A stretch of DNA of 61,290 bases from Polaromonas sp. (GTDB lineage Bacteria; Pseudomonadota; Gammaproteobacteria; Burkholderiales; Burkholderiaceae), in NCBI GenBank assembly GCA_013823505.1, contig PNMH01000013.1, positions 1 through 61,290 of the forward strand. Reading direction: 5' to 3'. The notes beneath the pieces were generated by a model. The model did no database searches and had not been told where the DNA came from. It was given only the letters and a program-made list of their open reading frames with translations. Of the stretch, positions 1-10,640 are shown one piece after another; the first letter of the stretch is position 1; every line of letters begins with the position of its first letter. Made by a program: the position numbers and the translations under genes.

Positions 1-557
1 AACTCGATGTCGTTGAGGGCGCCGGCCCGGTTGGCCAGTTGCACACCGGCCTGCAGGGCCCGGTAGCGCTGACCCAGGCGCGGCGTTTCCCATTCACCGG
101 TAGCCTCGCAAAGGCCTTCGACCGCAAACGGTTTGCTGCCCACACGGCGAGTGCCGGGCAGCGCGGCCAGCAGCGCGTCGCCCGAGACCTCGTGGTCCAG
201 CACCAGCGGCGTGATCACGTCGATCAGGGCGTCCAGGCTGGGTTTGCGCTCGGGCTGGTGGAGCAAGGGATTCACGCTCACCGCAGCGGCCGCCGCTGCA
301 ATGGCGGCCGGGTCTGGCTGCACGGACGCACCGGGCATGTCGCCGAGCACCGGGTCGATGCGCTGGATTTCGTGGCCCGTCAGGTCTTCGGGCGAGTACG
401 GCACGGTCTCGTCGCTGGTGGCGTCGTCGGGGCTGTGGGCCGAGCGCTCACGCGCCAGGCGAGGCACGCTCTTGCGCGTGACCCAGGCGTTGTAGGCCAC
501 CACACCCGCGAGCACGAGCCCTCCGATGATGGCCAGGCTGATTTGCAGTGTGCTCAT
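1..557 (-). CDS. zipA: Cell division protein ZipA, 5' part only (cut by window edge)
   Basis: ZipA is an inner-membrane protein that tethers FtsZ filaments to the membrane at the division site through its C-terminal domain. About 185 residues are visible. They begin MSTLQISLAIIGG with one N-terminal membrane helix (about residues 5-22), followed by a charged and Ala/Pro-rich linker (a run of alanines near residue 80). The start of the FtsZ-binding domain is seen near the window edge (motif ALQAGVQLANR), as in known ZipA proteins. The ATG lies 11 nt after the smc stop, so the two genes are probably cotranscribed, the usual order smc-zipA-ligA in this family. The C-terminus lies outside the window. 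Confidence 0.85.
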   Translation of the reverse strand, partial: MSTLQISLAIIGGLVLAGVVAYNAWVTRKSVPRLARERSAHSPDDATSDETVPYSPEDLTGHEIQRIDPVLGDMPGASVQPDPAAIAAAAAAVSVNPLLHQPERKPSLDALIDVITPLVLDHEVSGDALLAALPGTRRVGSKPFAVEGLCEATGEWETPRLGQRYRALQAGVQLANRAGALNDIE

Positions 558-568
558 GGTGTTGTTGT

Positions 569-3500
569 TCAGGTGGGTTCGAGCATGCCGGCGGCCGATT
601 CCATGTCCACCGCCACGATGCGCGAGACGCCCTGCTCCTGCATGGTCACGCCGATCAGCTGCTCGGCCATCTCCATGGCGATCTTGTTGTGGCTGATGAA
701 CAGGAACTGCGTCTCTTTGGACATGTGGGTGACCAGCTTGGCGTAGCGCTCGGTGTTGGCGTCGTCCAGCGGCGCGTCCACCTCGTCGAGCAAACAGAAA
801 GGCGCAGGGTTGAGCTGGAAGATGGCGAACACGAGCGCGATGGCGGTGAGCGCCTTTTCGCCGCCCGAGAGCAGGTGGATGGTCTGGTTTTTCTTGCCGG
901 GCGGCTGCGCCATCACCTGCACGCCGGCATCGAGGATCTCCTCGCCCGTCATCACCAGGCGCGCGTTGCCGCCACCGAACAGCTCGGGGAACATCTTGCC
1001 GAAGTGCGTGTTGACGGTCTCGAAGGTGCTGCCCAGCAGGTCGCGCGTTTCGTTGTCGATCTTCTTGATCGCATCTTCCAGCGTGTTCATGGCCTCGACC
1101 AGGTCGGCCGTCTGCGAATCGAGGAAGGTCTTGCGCTCGCGCGCGGCGGTGAGTTCGTCCAGCGCGGCGAGGTTGACGGCACCCAGCGCCTGGATCTCGC
1201 GGTGCAGGCGGTCGATCTCGCCCTGCATGCCGCTCAGGCGCACATTGCCCTCGGTGATGCTTTGCGCCACGGCGACCAGATCGGCCTGGGCCTCTTCGAG
1301 CATCTGGCTGTACTGCTCCACGCCCAGGCGCGCGGCCTGTTCCTTGAGCTGGAAATCGGTGATGCGGTTGCGCAGCGGCTCCAGTTCACGCTCCAGTGAG
1401 AGGCGCCGCTCATCGCTGGCGCGCAGTTTGGCGGTGAGGTCGTCGTACTGGCTGCGCAAGGCGCCCAGCGCCTGCTCGCGCTCCAGCTTCATAGCCAGCG
1501 CGTTTTGCAGTCCGGCCTGCGCTGCTGCGTCGTTCAGGCGCGCGAGTTCGTCGGCCGCGCGCTGCTGTTCGTCTGCGAGCGACTTTTCCTGCGTGGCCGC
1601 CGTCTCCAGGGAGCGCTGCAGCTCGGCCTGTCGCGCCTGCAGGCTGCGCAGGGCGAACGTGGCTTCTTGTGCGGTGCGCTCCAGCGAGCGCTGCTGTTCG
1701 CGCGCCTGGTTCAGCGAGCGTTCGGCCGCGATCACCGTGTCGTCCAGCTGCGCGTGACGCTCCTGGCTGTCGGCCAGCTGCATGTCGAGTTCTTCAAACC
1801 GCGCCTCGGCGGTCACGCGGCGCTCCTGCAGTTCGTCGAGCTGCGCGTCCACCTCGGCCAGGTCGGAAGCGATCTGCTCGCTGCGAGCTCGGGTCTGTTC
1901 GGCCAGCTGCGTGAGGCGCAAGGCCTCCACCTGAAGCTCATGCGCGCGGCTGCGCGACTCGGCGGCATCGCGGCGTGCGCTCACCAGGCGCTGCGAGGCG
2001 TCGGTGTAAGCGGCTTCTGCGCGGATGAGGCTGGAACGCGCCTGTTCGTTGATCAACACCTGCGCCTTGAGCTGCTTGTCGATGTTCTCGATGTCTTGCG
2101 CGCGCGCCAGCAGGCCGGCCTGTTCGCTGTCGGGCGCATAGAAGCTCACGCTGTGCGCGGTGACCGCGTGGCCGCTGGCCACGAAGATCACCTCGCCGGG
2201 CTGCAGCTGCGCGCGCTGCGCCATCGCGTCTTCGAGGCTGGGCGCGGTCAGGCAGCCGTGCAGCCATTCGGCAAGCAAGGCCTGCTGGCCAGCGTCGTTC
2301 AGGCGCAGCCAGGCGGCCAGGGGTTTGAGACCGGTTGTGCTGACGGCAGCAGCGCCGCCCGCAGGCGGGTTGTAGAAGGCCAGCTTGGCCGGCGGCGCGT
2401 CGTTGCCGAAGGCGCGGACCATGTCCAGGCGCGAGACTTCGAGTGCACCGAGCCGCTCGCGCAGCGCGGCTTCCAGCGCGTTCTCCCAGCCGGTCTCGAT
2501 GTGAATGCGGCTCCACAGGCCTTGCAGCCCGTCAAGCCCGTGTTTGGCCAGCCAGGGCTTCAGTTTGCCGTCGGTCTTGACCTTTTCCTGCAGCGCCTTC
2601 AACGCTTCCAGGCGGGCTGACAAATCGGCCTGTTTGGCGGATTCCTGGTTCACGGCCTGCTGCGCGGCGCGGCGTGCGTCGTCCAGCTGGGGCACGCTGT
2701 CCTGCAGTTCCTGCAGCACGGCGTCGTTCATTTCGGCCGCTTCCTGCGCACTCGCCAGCTGGGTCTGCGCATTCAGCAGGCGGGCTTCGTCGGGTGCGGC
2801 CAACGCGTTGCGGTCGGCGGTCAGGCGCTCGCGACGCTGGTTGAGCGTGCGGCTCTGTTCTTCGATGCTGCGCTGCTCGGCCGCCAGCACCTGGATCTGC
2901 TGCTGCACCTGCGTGACGCTGGCGCGCTGCTCATTGGCGCGGGCCTGGGCCTGACGCAAGCTGTCTTCGAGCGCGGGCAAGGCGCCCGACTGTTCTTCAC
3001 CCTGCGCCGCCAGCACCACCGACTGGTCTTCGGCCTGCACCATGGATTCGGCCAGTTGCTCCAACTCCACAGCCGCGTCTTCGCTCCGCGTGGCCCACGA
3101 GGCGATCTGTTCCTTCAACTGCACCAGGCGCTGCTCCACGCGGGTGCGGCCTTCGACCACAAAGCGGATTTCGGCTTCGAGCTTGCCGACCTCGGCACTC
3201 GCTTCGTACAGCTTGCCCTGGGCCTGATTGACCTGGTCGCCTGCGGCGTAGTGCGCCTGGCGGATGGTTTCCAGCTCGCTCTCGATGCGGCGCAAATCGG
3301 CGGTGCGCGACTCCAGGTCGTTGATCGCCTGGGCAGCGTCGGTCTTGACCTTGACCTGGTCGGCTTCGGCCTCGCTGCGTTTCATGAACCAGAGCTGCTG
3401 CTGTTTGAGCGTGGCGCTGGCCTGCAGGTTGTTGTACTTCGCGGCCACCTCGGCCTGTTTCTCCAGCTTGTCGAGGTTGGCGTTGAGTTCGCGCAGGATG

Positions 3501-4087
3501 TCTTCGACCCGGGTGAGGTTCTCGCGCGTGTCGGCTAGGCGGTGCGCGGTCTCGCGGCGGCGCTCCTTGTATTTGGAAACGCCAGCGGCCTCTTCGAGGA
3601 AAAGGCGCAGCTCTTCGGGCTTGCTCTCGATGATGCGGCTGATGGTGCCCTGGCCGATGATGGCGTAGGCCCGCGGGCCCAGGCCGGTGCCCAGAAACAC
3701 GTCCTGCACGTCGCGGCGGCGCACCGGCTGGTTGTTGATGTAGTAGCTGCTGGTGCCGTCGCGCGTGAGCACGCGCTTGACCGCGATTTCGCCGAACTGA
3801 CCCCACTGGCCGCCCGCACGGTGGTCGCTGTTGTCAAACACCAGCTCCACGCTGGAGCGGCTGGCCGGCTTGCGGGTGTTGGTGCCGTTGAAGATCACGT
3901 CCTGCATGGACTCGCCGCGCAGCTCGGAAGCCTTGGACTCACCCAGCACCCAGCGAACCGCATCCATGATGTTGGACTTGCCGCAGCCGTTGGGTCCGAC
4001 CACGCCCACCAACTGGCCCGGCAGCATGAAATTGGTGGGTTCGGCGAAGGACTTGAAGCCGGAGAGCTTGATGGAGTTGAGACGCAC
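569..4087 (-). CDS. smc: Chromosome segregation ATPase SMC
   Basis: SMC is the long coiled-coil ATPase of the condensin-like complex that compacts and separates sister chromosomes. The 1172-residue product has the full layout: Walker A GPNGCGKSN at about 31-39, long coiled coils, a hinge near 500-650, the ABC signature LSGGEKALTA near 1075 and Walker B CLLDEVDAPLDD near 1100. The frame stays open far upstream, but family proteins start VRLNSIKLSGFKSF, so I chose the GTG at 4087. There is no strong Shine-Dalgarno there, so the start rests on homology. ScpA and ScpB are not in the window. zipA follows 11 nt downstream. Confidence 0.96.
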   Translation of the reverse strand: MRLNSIKLSGFKSFAEPTNFMLPGQLVGVVGPNGCGKSNIMDAVRWVLGESKASELRGESMQDVIFNGTNTRKPASRSSVELVFDNSDHRAGGQWGQFGEIAVKRVLTRDGTSSYYINNQPVRRRDVQDVFLGTGLGPRAYAIIGQGTISRIIESKPEELRLFLEEAAGVSKYKERRRETAHRLADTRENLTRVEDILRELNANLDKLEKQAEVAAKYNNLQASATLKQQQLWFMKRSEAEADQVKVKTDAAQAINDLESRTADLRRIESELETIRQAHYAAGDQVNQAQGKLYEASAEVGKLEAEIRFVVEGRTRVEQRLVQLKEQIASWATRSEDAAVELEQLAESMVQAEDQSVVLAAQGEEQSGALPALEDSLRQAQARANEQRASVTQVQQQIQVLAAEQRSIEEQSRTLNQRRERLTADRNALAAPDEARLLNAQTQLASAQEAAEMNDAVLQELQDSVPQLDDARRAAQQAVNQESAKQADLSARLEALKALQEKVKTDGKLKPWLAKHGLDGLQGLWSRIHIETGWENALEAALRERLGALEVSRLDMVRAFGNDAPPAKLAFYNPPAGGAAAVSTTGLKPLAAWLRLNDAGQQALLAEWLHGCLTAPSLEDAMAQRAQLQPGEVIFVASGHAVTAHSVSFYAPDSEQAGLLARAQDIENIDKQLKAQVLINEQARSSLIRAEAAYTDASQRLVSARRDAAESRSRAHELQVEALRLTQLAEQTRARSEQIASDLAEVDAQLDELQERRVTAEARFEELDMQLADSQERHAQLDDTVIAAERSLNQAREQQRSLERTAQEATFALRSLQARQAELQRSLETAATQEKSLADEQQRAADELARLNDAAAQAGLQNALAMKLEREQALGALRSQYDDLTAKLRASDERRLSLERELEPLRNRITDFQLKEQAARLGVEQYSQMLEEAQADLVAVAQSITEGNVRLSGMQGEIDRLHREIQALGAVNLAALDELTAARERKTFLDSQTADLVEAMNTLEDAIKKIDNETRDLLGSTFETVNTHFGKMFPELFGGGNARLVMTGEEILDAGVQVMAQPPGKKNQTIHLLSGGEKALTAIALVFAIFQLNPAPFCLLDEVDAPLDDANTERYAKLVTHMSKETQFLFISHNKIAMEMAEQLIGVTMQEQGVSRIVAVDMESAAGMLEPT

Positions 4088-4334
4088 GGCGCTGCCCGAT
4101 GACTGACGACAAAGAAACGCCCGCCCCTGGGCCGACGACGCGAGCGAAATGATACCCCGCAGCCTCGCGGGGCCGACAGATCGGCGCCTGTGACGCAGAG
4201 CCAGCGCAAAAGGCCCTGAATCGCGTCGTTTTTCACAGTCGGTCAAAGTTGGCATGCTTACTTTTGCGGCAAAAACCATATGCTCGCGCGTCTTGACCGG
4301 AACTCCGCCATCCTGCGGCTCTCTTCGCCTCACC

Positions 4335-5102
4335 ATGAACCCCAACGTCACCACGGAATTCGACCCGCTGCTGGTCGCCCTGTCCTTTGCCTTTGCCGTC
4401 ATCGGCTCCTTTGTGGCCCTCACCGCGGCCGGCCGCGTGAACCAGCGCGGTGGCCGCCAGAGCCTCTCCAACGTACTCACGGTGGGCGTTGCGCTGGGAG
4501 GCATCGGCGTGTGGTCCATGCACTTCATCGGCATGCTGGCCCTCGACATGGATGTGGGCAGCAGCTACTCCATGGTGGATACCTTCGTATCACTCCTGGT
4601 CGTGATCGTGGCCACCTCTTGGACGGTGAGCTTTGCCGCCAAATCGCCCGACAACCTGCCCCGCCTGGTCACGGCCGGCGTGCTGTTGGGCATGAGCGTG
4701 GTCGTCATGCACTACCTTGGCATGTTCGGCCTGAAGATCAACGGCTACATCCGCTGGGACTACGGCGTGGTGGTGCTCTCGATCGTGATTGCCATCGTGG
4801 CGGCCACGGCAGCGCTCTGGCTGGCCTTCAACAGCCCCACGCTCAACCGCCGCGTGGCCGCCGCCCTGGCCATGGGCGTGGCCGTCTGCGCGATGCACTA
4901 CACGGGCATGTACGCAGCCGAGTTCGTGTGCACCACCGAGAGCCGCAACGCCATCCCGCAAGGTACTGGCTACATCAGTTCGTTCCGTTTGCCCGCACTG
5001 GTGATCGCCATCACCCTGATGATGACCGCCGTGCTGTCGGTGGACCAGTTGTTCCAGCACCTGCGCTCCAAACCTGCCAGGTCAGCTGCCCGCGCGCGCT
5101 GA
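4335..5102 (+). CDS. Stand-alone MHYT-domain integral membrane sensor
   Basis: MHYT proteins have about seven membrane helices and three copies of a Met-His-x-x-Gly-Met motif, proposed to bind copper and sense a diatomic gas or redox state. All three copies are visible in this 255-residue protein: MHFIGM (62-67), MHYLGM (125-130) and MHYTGM (187-192), each within or next to a hydrophobic helix. The ATG at 4335 was chosen because it opens directly onto the first helix (the frame continues 27 codons upstream). Unlike most characterised MHYT proteins, the C-terminus ends after a short basic tail with no GGDEF, EAL or kinase domain. It is divergent from smc and 72 nt upstream of dapC. Its ligand is unknown. 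Confidence 0.85.
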   Translation: MNPNVTTEFDPLLVALSFAFAVIGSFVALTAAGRVNQRGGRQSLSNVLTVGVALGGIGVWSMHFIGMLALDMDVGSSYSMVDTFVSLLVVIVATSWTVSFAAKSPDNLPRLVTAGVLLGMSVVVMHYLGMFGLKINGYIRWDYGVVVLSIVIAIVAATAALWLAFNSPTLNRRVAAALAMGVAVCAMHYTGMYAAEFVCTTESRNAIPQGTGYISSFRLPALVIAITLMMTAVLSVDQLFQHLRSKPARSAARAR

Positions 5103-5174
5103 AATGGCCTGCCGCGGGGGCGATGAACGCCCCCGCAGGCCCGAGGTGTCGCCGGGCACCGGGATAATCGCGGC

Positions 5175-6398
5175 ATGAATCCGCTTTTGTCCCGCCTGCA
5201 GCCCTACCCCTTCGAACGTCTGCGCCGCCTCTTCGCCGACATCACCCCCAACCCAGATCTCCGCCCGATCAGCCTGGGCATCGGCGAGCCCAAACACGCG
5301 GCGCCCGAGTTTTTGAAGCGGACCTTGGCCGCCGCGCTGGACACCGGCCTGTCCAGCTACCCGGCCACCGCCGGTGAGCCAGCCCTGCGCGAAGCCTGTG
5401 CCGCTTGGGTGGAGCGACGCTACGGCGTGGCCGTGAACCCCGCCACGCAGGTTTTGCCGGTCAACGGTTCGCGCGAGGCGCTGTTCGCCTTCGCTCAGAC
5501 CGTGATCGATCCCAACCGACCGGGCGCCACGGTGGTGTTTCCGAATCCGTTCTACCAAATCTACGAAGGCGCAGCCCTGCTGGGCGGCGCCGAGCCGTTT
5601 TACGTGGCCAGCGACCCGGCGCGCAACTTCGCGGCCGACTGGGACAGCGTGCCGGCCGACGTCTGGGCCCGCACGCAACTGCTGTTTGTGTGCTCGCCAG
5701 GCAATCCGGCCGGCGCGGTGATGCCGCTGGACGAGTGGCGCAAGCTGTTTGAACTGAGCGACCGCCACGGCTTCGTGATCGCATCCGATGAGTGCTACAG
5801 CGAGATCTATTTCCGCGACGAACCGCCACTGGGCGGGCTGGAAGCAGCACAGGCGCTGGGTCGAACCGATTTCCGCAAACTGGTGAGCTTCACCAGCCTG
5901 TCCAAACGCAGCAACGTGCCCGGCCTGCGCAGCGGCTTCGTGGCCGGCGACGCCGCGCTGATCAAGCCCTTCCTGCTCTACCGCACCTACCACGGTGGTG
6001 CCATGAGCCCGGTGGTCCAGGCCGCGAGCAAGGCCGCCTGGGACGACGAAGCGCACGTGGTGGACAACCGGCGCCAGTACCGCGAGAAGTTCGCCCAGGT
6101 CACGCCGCTGCTGGCCGAAGTGCTCGATGTGGCCCTGCCCGACGCTTCGTTTTACCTGTGGGCCGGCGTGCCGGCGTCGTTTGCAGACGTCGCCGCGGGC
6201 CTGAGTGCCGACGAAGCCTTCGCCCGCGCCCTGCTGGCTCAATACAATGTGACGGTTCTGCCTGGCAGCTACCTGGCGCGCGAATTCAACGGATCGAACC
6301 CCGGCACAGGCCGCGTGCGCATGGCCTTGGTGGCCGAGCCCGCCGAATGCCTGGAGGCGGCGCACCGCATCAGGGCCTTCATGGCCGGGCACGCCTGA
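5175..6398 (+). CDS. dapC: Succinyldiaminopimelate transaminase DapC
   Basis: DapC is a PLP enzyme converting N-succinyl-2-amino-6-ketopimelate to N-succinyl-LL-diaminopimelate, using glutamate, in the succinylase route to lysine and peptidoglycan. The 407-residue protein is a class I/II aminotransferase. It has the cofactor-binding motifs SPGNPAG (about 174-180) and SDEC (204-207), and the PLP lysine K244 in [13 protein letters not shown]. The start [16 protein letters not shown] is typical of proteobacterial DapC. dapD follows 37 nt downstream and dapE lies further along, which fixes the role among related aminotransferases. Confidence 0.93.
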   Translation: MNPLLSRLQPYPFERLRRLFADITPNPDLRPISLGIGEPKHAAPEFLKRTLAAALDTGLSSYPATAGEPALREACAAWVERRYGVAVNPATQVLPVNGSREALFAFAQTVIDPNRPGATVVFPNPFYQIYEGAALLGGAEPFYVASDPARNFAADWDSVPADVWARTQLLFVCSPGNPAGAVMPLDEWRKLFELSDRHGFVIASDECYSEIYFRDEPPLGGLEAAQALGRTDFRKLVSFTSLSKRSNVPGLRSGFVAGDAALIKPFLLYRTYHGGAMSPVVQAASKAAWDDEAHVVDNRRQYREKFAQVTPLLAEVLDVALPDASFYLWAGVPASFADVAAGLSADEAFARALLAQYNVTVLPGSYLAREFNGSNPGTGRVRMALVAEPAECLEAAHRIRAFMAGHA

Positions 6399-6435
6399 AC
6401 CACCCCTCTCTCACTTCCCTTCTCCGACCAGCCTC

Positions 6436-7269
6436 ATGACACAACAACTGCAAACCCTGATCGACAACGCCTGGGACAACCGCGCCGACCTCTCCCCCGC
6501 CTCCGCGCCCAAGGAAGTGCTGGACGCTGTGGAGCACGTGATCGCCGAGCTCAACAAGGGCCGCCTGCGCGTGGCCACGCGCCAGGCTGTGGGCCAGTGG
6601 ACGGTGCACCAGTGGATCAAGAAGGCCGTGCTGCTCTCCTTTCGTCTGAAGGACAACGAGATCATGCGCGCTGGCGATCTGGGTTTCTTCGACAAGGTCA
6701 AGACCAAGTTCTCCCACCTGAGCGAAGCCGAAATGAAAGCCACCGGCGTGCGTGTGGTACCGCCCGCCGTGGCGCGTCGTGGCAGCTTTGTGGCCAAGGG
6801 CGCGATCCTGATGCCCAGCTACGTGAACATCGGCGCTTACGTGGATGAAAACACCATGGTCGACACCTGGGCCACGGTGGGCTCGTGCGCGCAGATCGGC
6901 AAAAACGTGCACCTCTCAGGCGGCGTGGGCATCGGTGGTGTGCTGGAACCCCTGCAGGCCGGCCCGACCATCATCGAAGACAACTGCTTCATCGGCGCGC
7001 GCTCCGAAGTCGTTGAAGGGGTGGTCGTCGAAGAGAACTCCGTGCTGGGCATGGGCGTTTACCTCGGCCAGAGCACCCCCATCTTCAACCGCGAGACCGG
7101 CGAAGTGGTGTTTGGCCGCGTGCCGAGCGGCAGCGTGCTGATCAGCGGCAGCCTGCCCAAGAAAACGGCTTCGGGCAAGGACTACAGCACCTACGCAGCC
7201 ATCATCGTCAAGACGGTGGATGCGCAGACGCGTTCCAAGACCAGCTTGAACGACCTCCTCAGAGACTGA
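6436..7269 (+). CDS. dapD: Tetrahydrodipicolinate N-succinyltransferase DapD
   Basis: DapD transfers succinyl from succinyl-CoA to tetrahydrodipicolinate, the committed step of the succinylase branch of diaminopimelate synthesis. The 277-residue length matches the family (274 in E. coli). The N-terminal helical domain (residues 1-100) is followed by a left-handed beta-helix of imperfect hexapeptide repeats (about 105-230, for example GVGIGG and [12 protein letters not shown]), then a C-terminal strand region. It lies between dapC and the pilU-like gene. A hairpin-forming repeat begins 3 nt past the stop. Confidence 0.96.
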   Translation: MTQQLQTLIDNAWDNRADLSPASAPKEVLDAVEHVIAELNKGRLRVATRQAVGQWTVHQWIKKAVLLSFRLKDNEIMRAGDLGFFDKVKTKFSHLSEAEMKATGVRVVPPAVARRGSFVAKGAILMPSYVNIGAYVDENTMVDTWATVGSCAQIGKNVHLSGGVGIGGVLEPLQAGPTIIEDNCFIGARSEVVEGVVVEENSVLGMGVYLGQSTPIFNRETGEVVFGRVPSGSVLISGSLPKKTASGKDYSTYAAIIVKTVDAQTRSKTSLNDLLRD

Positions 7270-7271
7270 AC

Positions 7272-7353
7272 ATGGTGCCCCCACGCTCCACCGCTTCGCG
7301 GGTCGCTGCCCCCCAAGGGGGCTGGCCTTGCTTGGGGGGCCCGGCGCGGCGGC
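7272..7353 (+). repeat. C-rich intergenic repeat, copy 1
   Basis: This lies between dapD and the pilU-like gene. It contains CCCCCACGCT, then CGCTGCCCCCCAAGGGGGC, also found in the opposite orientation at 59711-59783. In this copy GCCCCCCAAG (7308-7317) pairs perfectly with CTTGGGGGGC (7331-7340), giving a 10-bp stem with a 13-nt loop. The stem could slow or end transcription after dapD. I recall similar elements as common in Comamonadaceae chromosomes, but could not check this. Confidence 0.7.
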
Positions 7354-7389
7354 CTGCCTCACTGTACGTATTCACTTGAAGGGATCAGC

Positions 7390-9727
<2,338 letters not shown>

Positions 9728-9734
9728 GCACCCC

Positions 9735-10640
9735 GTGAAACTGAAAGAATTGCTGGCTGCGGCCACCCGCCGCCTGGACTCGGCCCGACTGGCCTATGGC
9801 CACGGCACCACCAACGCGCGAGACGAAGCCATCTGGCTCGTGCTGTGGCAGCTCGGCCTGCCGCTGGACAGCGACCTCGACGCCCTCGCCCGCCATCCCG
9901 TGTCGACCGAACAGCAGGCCGAGGTGGACGCCTTGATCCAGCGGCGCATCGACACCCGCGAACCTGCGGCCTACCTCACCGGCGAAGCCTGGTTGCAAGG
10001 GGTGTCTTTCCACGTGGACCGCCGCGCCATCGTGCCACGCAGCTTCATTGCCGAGCTGCTGGCCGAAGGCTCCATCGACCCCTGGCTCGACGAACGCAGC
10101 CGCGATGTGCTGGACCTGTGCACCGGCAACGGCAGCCTGGCCGTCCTCGCGGCCATGGCCTACCCCGATGTGCGCGTGACCGGGGCCGACATTTCCGCCG
10201 ATGCCCTGGAAGTCGCGCGCATCAACGTGGCGCGCCACGAGCTGCAGCAACGCATCCGGCTGGTGGAATCCGACGGGCTGCAGAACTGTCCCGGTCCCTG
10301 GGATCTCGTGCTGTGCAACCCGCCTTACGTGAACGCACGCAGCATGGCTGCGCTGCCGCCCGAGTACCGCGCCGAACCGGCCCTGGCGCTGGACGGCAAC
10401 ACGGCCGGCAACGTCGACGGCATGGACTTCGTGCGCGCCCTGATCCGCGACCTCCCCCGCCGCCTGAAACCCCAGGGCGTGCTGGTGCTGGAAATCGGCA
10501 ACGAACGCGAACATTTTGAAGCTGCGTTTCCCCACCTCGAAGTCGTTTGGCTGGCCACCAGCGCCGGCGATGACCAAGTCCTTCTGCTCACCCTTGAATC
10601 CCTCACGGCGCTGCCCACTTCGCAGATGCCCGCTCCATGA
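9735..10640 (+). CDS. prmB: Ribosomal protein L3 N5-glutamine methyltransferase PrmB
   Basis: PrmB methylates a glutamine of ribosomal protein L3 using S-adenosylmethionine, which aids 50S assembly. The 301-residue product has the SAM-binding motif DLCTGNGSLA (about 127-136) and the glutamine-methyltransferase motif NPPY (195-198). The sequence LPPEYRAEPALALDGN follows, which separates PrmB from its paralogue PrmC. The GTG at 9735 was chosen because it gives the usual N-terminus (VKLKELLAAATRRL); upstream codons of this frame lie inside dapE. Its stop overlaps the ABC-F start by 4 nt (ATGA). Confidence 0.9.
   Translation: MKLKELLAAATRRLDSARLAYGHGTTNARDEAIWLVLWQLGLPLDSDLDALARHPVSTEQQAEVDALIQRRIDTREPAAYLTGEAWLQGVSFHVDRRAIVPRSFIAELLAEGSIDPWLDERSRDVLDLCTGNGSLAVLAAMAYPDVRVTGADISADALEVARINVARHELQQRIRLVESDGLQNCPGPWDLVLCNPPYVNARSMAALPPEYRAEPALALDGNTAGNVDGMDFVRALIRDLPRRLKPQGVLVLEIGNEREHFEAAFPHLEVVWLATSAGDDQVLLLTLESLTALPTSQMPAP

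Noticed and set aside
4088..4549. An N-terminal extension of SMC by 154 residues
   Set aside because: The frame is open but the extension has no family likeness and overlaps the divergent MHYT gene; SMC proteins start at VRLNSIKL.
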